A DNA stretch of 64,000 bases, taken from NCBI RefSeq assembly GCF_014207355.1, contig NZ_JACHEF010000006.1, positions 124,001-188,000 on the forward strand. The letters are read 5' to 3'. The notes under the pieces were generated by a model. The model was not told where the DNA came from, ran no database searches, and saw nothing but the letters and a program-made list of their open reading frames with translations. This document shows positions 58,134 to 64,000 of the stretch, piece by piece. This DNA is from Mesorhizobium sangaii. Lineage in GTDB: Bacteria; Pseudomonadota; Alphaproteobacteria; Rhizobiales; Rhizobiaceae. Made by a program: the position numbers and the translations under genes. How positions within the stretch are numbered: the first letter of the stretch is position 1; every line of letters begins with the position of its first letter.

Positions 58134-59294
58134 TCAGGTCGGATCCTCGCGGTGCAGATCGTGGATGGCGACGCCCTCGACATTGGTCGGCAAGGTCAGC
58201 CACTGGCGATGGCGCAGCGTGCGCTGCGTGTCCTCCAGCCCCATCTCCCAGTGCTCGCGCATCGAGGTGCCGGAGAATTCGTAGTCCTTGGCGTGACCCT
58301 CGTAGCCTTTGTGCTGGTAGATCAGGTGGACGATGTTGACCACGCCGGCATTGGAATAGTCGGCGATCAGCTCTCTCTCGCCTTCCCTCAGCAATTCGGA
58401 AGGGACGCGCTTCAGCGCGTCGAGCAGTTTCATCTTGAGCGCATGGATGCGCTGGAAATTGTCTGTGTTTTGCCGCGTGCGGCTGGAATACATGATGTCC
58501 TTGTGCCGCGACAGCACATCGGCCATGCCGCGCGGCAAGGAGCCGCGCGCGCTGAACAGGTCGACCTGGAATACCAGCGAGGAGCGGTCTTCTTCCTGGT
58601 CGAGCAGATACTGCAGCGGCGTGTTGGAGACGATGCCGCCGTCCCAGTAATACTCGCCTTCGATGCGGATCGACGGGAAGGCGGGCGGCAGCGCGCCGCT
58701 GGCCATGATGTGCTCCGGCTCGATGCGCACTTTCTCGGTGTCGAAATAGACGAAGTTGCCGGTTCTGACATTGACCGCGCCGACGCTCAGCCGCTTCTTG
58801 CCGTCGTTGAGGATATCGAAGTCGATCAGGCTTTCCAGCGTCTCCTTCAATTCGACCGTGTCATAGAAGCTGGTGGCGCCTTCGGCTCCCGGCTGTTCGA
58901 ACCAGGGATTGGGATTGCGCGGCTTGAAGAAGCCTGGCTGGCCCATGGTCATCGTCATCCACGAACTGGTGCGGTTGCGGATGTCGCGGTAGATGTCGCC
59001 TTCGGGCGTATAGGCCCAGATCTTGCGGCCCGAGATGGTCTGCCAGAATTGTTCGAGACGCTGCAGGCGGCGGCTTGATTCATTGCCGGCGATGATCGCC
59101 GCATTGATGGCGCCGATCGATACGCCGGAAAGCCAGCTCGGCTCGCAGCCCGCGTCGGCCAGCGCCTGATAAACACCGGCCTGATAGGCGCCGAGCGCGC
59201 CGCCACCCTGAAACACCAGCGCGATGCGGTCATACTGCGCCGATATTTCCTCGATGGTGGCGGTAGCCTCCTTCTTGCGATTGCGATCAAGCAC
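58134..59294 (-). CDS. Patatin-like phospholipase
   Basis: A 386-aa serine lipase of the bacterial patatin group with a C-terminal DUF3734 domain. It has the oxyanion loop FQGGGALGAYQAG, nucleophile Ser in SGVSIGAINAA (GxSxG) and catalytic Asp in YWDGGIVSN. It has no signal peptide. In rhizobia and other PHB makers such proteins are encoded with acetoacetate decarboxylase and 3-hydroxybutyrate dehydrogenase, suggesting a link to PHB granules or lipid turnover. The GTG start overlaps the decarboxylase gene by 8 bases. Confidence 0.9.
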   Translation of the reverse strand: MLDRNRKKEATATIEEISAQYDRIALVFQGGGALGAYQAGVYQALADAGCEPSWLSGVSIGAINAAIIAGNESSRRLQRLEQFWQTISGRKIWAYTPEGDIYRDIRNRTSSWMTMTMGQPGFFKPRNPNPWFEQPGAEGATSFYDTVELKETLESLIDFDILNDGKKRLSVGAVNVRTGNFVYFDTEKVRIEPEHIMASGALPPAFPSIRIEGEYYWDGGIVSNTPLQYLLDQEEDRSSLVFQVDLFSARGSLPRGMADVLSRHKDIMYSSRTRQNTDNFQRIHALKMKLLDALKRVPSELLREGERELIADYSNAGVVNIVHLIYQHKGYEGHAKDYEFSGTSMREHWEMGLEDTQRTLRHRQWLTLPTNVEGVAIHDLHREDPT

Positions 59295-60075
59295 GAATTT
59301 TCTCCGGCTGGGTTGCGCTGGTCTCGGAGGGGTTGCGATCAGCGAGGTAGTCGTGAACCACCTCGCCCAGCCCGAGCGTCAGATCGGCGGTGAAATGAAC
59401 AGCCGATACGATGTCGAGCACCGGCAGCTTCGCCACGTCGGCCATGACATGGGGCCGCAGATCGAGTGCCGCGGGCGCCGTCCATGCCTCCTTCAGCGTG
59501 ATATCGGTAAGGTAGTAGCGGACCAGCTCGCAGATGCGTGGCGTGCCGTCGACATGCGGGATGATCTTGACCAGGAAGTTGGGAGCAGCCAGCGAAGCAA
59601 GAACGGAATCGTGATCGGCCTCCCGGTGTTTGTAACCCATGGTACCGGTGGCGCACAGAACGCTGCCATAGTGCAGCGTGCCGACGATCACTTCGCCCTC
59701 ATGCACGATCTTGGGATTGGCCAGCTTCTTGGGAAAGCCCCAGAGCTCGCGGCCGCCGGCGATCGGCGCGTCGTCGTCCAAATACATCGAATGGACGTAG
59801 CCGCCGTGCTGGCCCTTGTAGCGCACCGGGATCACCTGGCCGGTCTCGGTATAGTCGCCGAAGCCGGTTGAATCAGGCATGCGGATGAATTCGTACTTGA
59901 CCAGCGGCTCGTCGATCTCCAGCGGCGCCGGTACGACGGCTTCGAGCGCCTCGCGCGTCGTGCGGTAAGTGATGATGACGTATTCGCGGTCGAAGAAACG
60001 ATACGGCCCCGGCGGGAAGGACGGATTGGTCAGTGGCATCGCATAGGCGCGCTTCAAGACATCGGCGATTTCCAA
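59287..60075 (-). CDS. adc: Acetoacetate decarboxylase
   Basis: A 262-aa enzyme that turns acetoacetate into acetone and CO2. The Schiff-base lysine is in ELWGFPKKLANP (Lys116 or Lys117), and the substrate-pocket segment KYEFIRMPDSTGFGDYTE is present. The TTG at 60075 is chosen because GGGGG lies 6 bases upstream and homology starts soon after (ADVLKRAYAMPLTNPSFPPG); an ATG at 60039 is the alternative and the frame opening at 60159 is not supported. Together with the divergent 3-hydroxybutyrate dehydrogenase it handles ketone bodies from PHB. Confidence 0.9.
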   Translation of the reverse strand: MEIADVLKRAYAMPLTNPSFPPGPYRFFDREYVIITYRTTREALEAVVPAPLEIDEPLVKYEFIRMPDSTGFGDYTETGQVIPVRYKGQHGGYVHSMYLDDDAPIAGGRELWGFPKKLANPKIVHEGEVIVGTLHYGSVLCATGTMGYKHREADHDSVLASLAAPNFLVKIIPHVDGTPRICELVRYYLTDITLKEAWTAPAALDLRPHVMADVAKLPVLDIVSAVHFTADLTLGLGEVVHDYLADRNPSETSATQPEKIRA

Positions 60076-60319
60076 GCTGCACCCCCAAGGTTCTCTACGG
60101 CAAAATCTCGTCAGGAATGACCGCGCGAATGCGCAACCGATTATGTTGCACGGCACCATGACAGCGCCGTGTCAGCCCGGCGACCACGGTTTGGAAGGGA
60201 TAGGAGCCATGCTCCAGCGTGTCGCAAGGCTGTAATCGCATCGACACACGGCTCTGTCATTGTCATGCTGCGATGCACAATTATATGTCATGTTCCCTCC
60301 CACCTCGCGCGAGATCACC

Positions 60320-61108
60320 ATGGGTTCCCTGTCTTCCAAGAATGCCCTCGTCACCGGCTCGACCAGCGGAATCGGCCTGGCAATAGCCCGCGCCTTTGCT
60401 GCTGAAGGCGCCAACGTCACCATCAACGGTCTGGGCGATGCTGTGGCAATCGAACAGGAGCGCGCCGGAATCGAGAATGATTTCGGCGTCAAGTGCCGCT
60501 ACTCCGATGCCAACATGATGGATGGCGCGGCGGTGAGCGCCATGGTGCATGAGGCCGAGGCCGCGTTCGGCAGCCTCGATATCCTGGTCAACAATGCCGG
60601 CATCCAGCATGTCGCGCCGATCGAGGACTTCCCAGACGACAAATGGGAAGCCATCATCCGTATCAACCTGCTCGCCGCGTTCTATGCGATCAAGGCCGCG
60701 CTGCCCGGCATGAAGGCGCGCAAATGGGGCCGCATCATCAACACGGCTTCCGCGCACGCGCTGGTCGCTTCGCCGTTCAAGTCGGCCTATGTGTCGGCCA
60801 AGCACGGCATTGCCGGCCTGACCAAGACGGTGGCGCTGGAAGTGGCGCTTGACGGCATCACCGTCAATGCGATCGCGCCGGGCTATGTCTGGACGCCACT
60901 GGTCGAAAAGCAGATTCCCGACACGATGAAAGCGCGCGGCATGACCGAGGAACAGGTCAAGCACGACGTGCTGCTGGCGGCGCAACCGACAAAGGAGTTC
61001 GTCACCGTAGACGAGCTTGCGGCGCTGACGCTGTTCCTGTGCTCGGATTCTGCCAAGCAGATCACCGGCACGACCTTGCCGATGGACGGCGGCTGGACCG
61101 CGCAGTAG
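60320..61108 (+). CDS. bdhA: 3-hydroxybutyrate dehydrogenase
   Basis: A 262-aa short-chain dehydrogenase. The NAD-binding motif is TGSTSGIG (residues about 12-19), with NNAG, catalytic Ser in NTASAHAL, and Tyr/Lys in YVSAKHG. The segment HVAPIEDFP and the C-terminal GTTLPMDGGWTAQ are typical of the 3-hydroxybutyrate group. It oxidises D-3-hydroxybutyrate to acetoacetate. It is divergent from the acetoacetate decarboxylase gene. The ATG at 60320 is used; the frame extends upstream without homology. Confidence 0.93.
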   Translation: MGSLSSKNALVTGSTSGIGLAIARAFAAEGANVTINGLGDAVAIEQERAGIENDFGVKCRYSDANMMDGAAVSAMVHEAEAAFGSLDILVNNAGIQHVAPIEDFPDDKWEAIIRINLLAAFYAIKAALPGMKARKWGRIINTASAHALVASPFKSAYVSAKHGIAGLTKTVALEVALDGITVNAIAPGYVWTPLVEKQIPDTMKARGMTEEQVKHDVLLAAQPTKEFVTVDELAALTLFLCSDSAKQITGTTLPMDGGWTAQ

Positions 61109-61194
61109 AGGATGGTCAAGGCGTTCGTTTGCCGGCTGACGTTGCCAGGCTTCAACGGGAAAGCCGCCAGCAGGAAAGCATCCCGGTCAGGTCC

Positions 61195-61959
61195 ATGAAA
61201 GTCATCCAGATATCCGATCCGCATCTGATGACGCCGGGCGGTCTTCTGTACGGCTCCAATCCGCTCTTCAGGTCGCAAGCCTGCCTTGCCGACATCGGCG
61301 GCAACCATGCCGACGCCGATCTGGTGGTGATTTCCGGCGACCTGACCAATGACGGCGAGCGTTCCGCTTACGCCGCGCTGAGGGAAAGTCTGTCAGGGTT
61401 CGGTCCGCCCTGCCGGCTGATGCTTGGCAACCATGACGACCGGGCGCTGTTTCTCGAGATGTTCCCGCAAGCCACCACCGAGCGCGGTTTTGTCCAAAGT
61501 GTCGTCGACAGCAGCGAAGGCCGCCTGATCCTGCTCGACACGCTGGACAGCGGCCATGTCGAGGGCAAACTATGTGCAGCGCGCCTCGACTGGCTCGATG
61601 AGCGGCTGCAAGAGGGTCGCGATCGGCCGGTCTTCCTGTTCATGCACCATCCGCCGTTTCGGATCCACATCCCCGAGCTCGACCGAGTCATGCTCGCCGA
61701 TGCCGATGCCTTGCATGAGGTTCTGCTGCGCCACGGCAACGTCCGCCATATCTTCGCCGGACACGTCCACCGGCTGATCGCCGGCAGCTGGCGCGGCATT
61801 CCGGTCAGCACGCTGCGCAGCACCAATCATCAGACCGCGCTCGATTTATCGCAGAGCTGGAGCCTCGGTCACGAGTCGCCGGCCTATGCCGTGATCCTGA
61901 TCGATGCGGACGGGGTGATCGTGCATTTTCACGATTTCCCGGTGCCGCCGGCGCCATAG
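61195..61959 (+). CDS. Metallophosphoesterase / cyclic-nucleotide-type phosphodiesterase (CpdA/GpdQ-like)
   Basis: A 254-aa calcineurin-type phosphodiesterase. Metal-binding motifs in order: DPH (SDPHLM), GDLTN, GNHDD, MHHPP and AGHVHR, all intact. The family cleaves glycerophosphodiesters, cAMP or related esters; similar rhizobial enzymes work on glycerophosphodiesters. It lies 86 bases after bdhA in the same direction and may be co-transcribed. The ATG at 61195 starts directly at the first strand. Confidence 0.88.
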   Translation: MKVIQISDPHLMTPGGLLYGSNPLFRSQACLADIGGNHADADLVVISGDLTNDGERSAYAALRESLSGFGPPCRLMLGNHDDRALFLEMFPQATTERGFVQSVVDSSEGRLILLDTLDSGHVEGKLCAARLDWLDERLQEGRDRPVFLFMHHPPFRIHIPELDRVMLADADALHEVLLRHGNVRHIFAGHVHRLIAGSWRGIPVSTLRSTNHQTALDLSQSWSLGHESPAYAVILIDADGVIVHFHDFPVPPAP

Positions 61960-62175
61960 CCTGAACCGTCAAGGGGCGTGGCGAAGCGATCGTCACGACC
62001 GGTGGAGAAGCCACCCAGAATCCGGGTGTCAGGCGGCACGCAGCCATGCCAGTCTGTTGTATGCGCAGCCCGCTGCGCGCCCTCCGCTTGGTGGCTGTTT
62101 TGGGTCACGCGGAGCCTCCGCAATGGGGCGCCAAAAAGCGACTACGGTGGACATTAGTCTTGACAGAAATACAGA

Positions 62176-62203
62176 TGTTCAATACCCGTCAGGCGATTGA
62201 ACA
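62176..62203. promoter_or_regulatory. Operator-like inverted repeat upstream of the SAF-domain gene
   Basis: TGTTCAAT (62176-62183) and ATTGAACA (62196-62203) form perfect 8-bp arms separated by 12 bp, just ahead of the dehydrogenase start. The preceding 220 bases contain no gene. Confidence 0.65.
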
Positions 62204-62230
62204 GCCTGCATGATGGGAGGAACGAGCGGT

Positions 62231-63559
62231 ATGGCTTCCAATGTTTCGTTGACGGGCCTTGCCCGCGATCTTGAGGAACGCGCCAGGTCGGGCAAGCCCA
62301 TCCGCATCGGTCTGATCGGCTCCGGCGAGATGGGAACCGATATCGTCACCCGTGTCGCCCACATGTCCGGCATCGAGATCGGCGCCATTTCGGAACTGAA
62401 CATGCCCGCCGCCAGCAAGGCGGTGGATATCGCCTTCCAGGAAACCGGCCACGCGCGCGAGGTGTCGAATGCGTCAGCGATGACGGCTGCGATGGAGGCC
62501 GGAAAGATCGCGGTCACCAACGATGCCAGCCTGGTCATCGACAATGACCTCATTGACGTGGTCATCGACGCCACCGGCGTTCCGGCCGTCGGCGCCGAGA
62601 TCGGCCTGCGCGCCATGGAGCATGGCAAGCATCTGGTGATGATGAATGTCGAGGCCGACGTCACCATCGGCGCCTATCTGAAAAGCGAGGCCGACCGGCT
62701 GGGTGTCACCTATTCGCTGGGTGCCGGCGACGAGCCGTCCTCCTGCATGGAGCTGATCGAATTCGTCTCGGCGATGGGCCATCCGATCGTTGCCGCCGGC
62801 AAGGGCAAGAACAATCCACTCAACATCGACGCCACGCCCCCCGACTATGAGGAGGAGGCCAAGCGCCGGCACATGAATGTGCGCATGCTGGTCGAATTCG
62901 TCGATGGCTCCAAGACCATGGTCGAGATGGCGGCGATCGCCAATGCCACCGGGCTGGTTCCCGACAAATCCGGCATGCACGGCCCGGCGGCGACGCTTGG
63001 CGAACTGTCCAAGGTCCTGGTGCCGCAGAAGGACGGAGGCGTGCTGTCGAAGGTCGGCGTCGTCGACTACTCGATCGGCAAAGGTGTTGCGCCGGGCGTG
63101 TTTGTCGTCGCCGACATGTCGCACCCGCGCATTTCGGAGCGCATGGAAGATCTGAAGATGGGCAAGGGCCCGTATTTCACCTTCCACCGTCCCTATCATT
63201 TGACCTCGCTCGAAGTGCCGCTGACCTGCGCTCGCGTCGTGCTCTACGGCAAGGCGGACATGGTGCCGCTGGCCAAGCCGACGGCCGAAGTCTGCGCGGT
63301 GGCCAAGAAGGACATGAAGCCCGGCGAAAAGCTCGATGCGATCGGAGAATATTGCTACCGCGCCTGGATCATGACGGCGCCGGAGGCGCGTGCCGCCAAG
63401 GCTGTTCCCTGCGGCCTGCTGCAAGGCGGCTCGGTGACCCAGCCGATCAGGAAGGGCGAACTCATCACCTATGCGAATGCCGCTCCCGCGCCGGGGTCCA
63501 AGATCGCCGAATTGCGCGCCCGCCAGGACAAGCTCGTCTACGGGTCCGTGGGAGCCTGA
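62231..63559 (+). CDS. NAD(P)-dependent oxidoreductase with C-terminal SAF domain (homoserine-dehydrogenase-like)
   Basis: A 442-aa protein: Rossmann domain with IGLIGSGEMGTDIV (about 25-38), a homoserine-dehydrogenase-like catalytic region and a C-terminal SAF domain (about 340-430). The SAF part explains why such genes are often misnamed FlgA. The reaction is unknown; the link to an E1 alpha gene suggests a sugar-acid or polyol pathway. The ATG at 62231 is used because GGGAGG lies upstream; ATGs at 62210 and 62213 overlap that site. The next gene begins 2 bases after the stop codon. Confidence 0.82.
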   Translation: MASNVSLTGLARDLEERARSGKPIRIGLIGSGEMGTDIVTRVAHMSGIEIGAISELNMPAASKAVDIAFQETGHAREVSNASAMTAAMEAGKIAVTNDASLVIDNDLIDVVIDATGVPAVGAEIGLRAMEHGKHLVMMNVEADVTIGAYLKSEADRLGVTYSLGAGDEPSSCMELIEFVSAMGHPIVAAGKGKNNPLNIDATPPDYEEEAKRRHMNVRMLVEFVDGSKTMVEMAAIANATGLVPDKSGMHGPAATLGELSKVLVPQKDGGVLSKVGVVDYSIGKGVAPGVFVVADMSHPRISERMEDLKMGKGPYFTFHRPYHLTSLEVPLTCARVVLYGKADMVPLAKPTAEVCAVAKKDMKPGEKLDAIGEYCYRAWIMTAPEARAAKAVPCGLLQGGSVTQPIRKGELITYANAAPAPGSKIAELRARQDKLVYGSVGA

Positions 63560-63561
63560 TC

Positions 63562-64000
63562 ATGGCCGGAGCCAGCAAAGCCGTCGCCGACAATCGCGCC
63601 AACCTGCCCTTCGTCTATCGCCAGTACAGCGCCGAGCAGCTCAGGAATGTGCTCCACAAGATGTACCTCATCCGGCGCTTCGAAGAGGGCGCGGAGGAGT
63701 CCTACACGCGCGGCCTAATCCACGGCACCATGCATTTGTCGATCGGCCAGGAAGCCAGCGCCATGGGCATCTGCATGCCGCTTGCCGAGGATGACCAGAT
63801 CACCTCGACGCACCGCGGCCACGGCCATTGCATCGCCAAGGGCGCCGAGGTCAAGCGCATGTTCGCCGAGTTCTTCGGCAAGACCACCGGCTACTGCAAG
63901 GGCCGTGGCGGCTCGATGCACATCGCCGATGTCGGCAAGGGCAATCTCGGCGCCAACGGCATCGTCGGCGGCGGCATCCCGATTGCCGTCGGGGCAGCAC
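63562..64000 (+). CDS. Thiamine-diphosphate-dependent dehydrogenase E1 alpha subunit (3' partial)
   Basis: The first 146 residues of an E1 alpha subunit of the pyruvate/acetoin dehydrogenase type, cut by the window edge. It shows MYLIRRFEEGAEESYTRG, HLSIGQEASAMG, the STHRGHGHCIAKG motif near the thiamine site, and CKGRGGSMHIAD. An E1 beta (and perhaps E2) gene should follow outside the window. It lies 2 bases after the SAF-domain dehydrogenase, so the two act in one pathway. Confidence 0.9.
   Translation, partial: MAGASKAVADNRANLPFVYRQYSAEQLRNVLHKMYLIRRFEEGAEESYTRGLIHGTMHLSIGQEASAMGICMPLAEDDQITSTHRGHGHCIAKGAEVKRMFAEFFGKTTGYCKGRGGSMHIADVGKGNLGANGIVGGGIPIAVGAA

Noticed and set aside
62231..63559. 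FlgA flagellar protein
   Set aside because: Only the C-terminal SAF domain is shared; the main part is a Rossmann dehydrogenase and no flagellar genes are nearby.

Overview
The window looks like chromosomal DNA of an alphaproteobacterium of the order Hyphomicrobiales (Rhizobiales), most likely a Mesorhizobium or close relative. This is inferred from high GC, the PhyR-NepR-EcfG general stress module, three HWE-type histidine kinases, many ABC uptake systems for sugars and amines, and short intergenic palindromes of the rhizobial kind. I see no rRNA, tRNA, CRISPR array, insertion sequence or prophage.

Layout. 1-2.0 kb: the end of a xylose-type ABC transporter (permease and single-domain ATPase). 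2.0-3.7 kb: two small ferredoxin-like-fold proteins (ABM and EthD) and an ECF sigma factor with a SnoaL-like tail that is broken by a frameshift. 3.8-16.6 kb: a general-stress-response island with phyR divergent from nepR-ecfG, three HWE kinases, a single-domain response regulator, a Crp/Fnr regulator and several small envelope proteins. Ten sites in this stretch match the EcfG promoter (GGAAC, 16-17 bp, CGTT), and nearly every transcription unit has one. 16.6-20.3 kb: a sulfatase divergent from a ring-cleaving dioxygenase/hydrolase/acetyltransferase operon.

20.4-37.3 kb: an amine-catabolism island with a dipeptidase, a GcvT-like folate enzyme, two PYROXD2-like flavoproteins, a methyltransferase, a BetI-like TetR regulator, two tandem polyamine-type binding proteins, a flavin amine oxidase, a PotABC-type transporter, a class III aminotransferase and a Rieske oxygenase. 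Three copies of one palindrome (TTGAA-N6-TTCAA) sit at the three control regions and appear to join these units into one regulon. The substrate is not known to me; a methylated or betaine-like amine is the best guess.

37.8-43.5 kb: a small secreted protein, a two-component system with a hybrid kinase, a response regulator with a degenerate receiver, and an L,D-transpeptidase. 43.6-48.8 kb: an RND efflux pump and its TetR regulator. 48.7-56.3 kb: a sugar ABC transporter with a SIS-domain enzyme and a PfkB kinase under a divergent ROK regulator, reminiscent of fructosamine (Amadori product) catabolism. 56.4-62.0 kb: a PiT phosphate transporter, a patatin-like phospholipase, acetoacetate decarboxylase, 3-hydroxybutyrate dehydrogenase and a phosphodiesterase. 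62.2-64 kb: a SAF-domain dehydrogenase and the start of a thiamine-dependent E1 alpha subunit, cut by the window edge.
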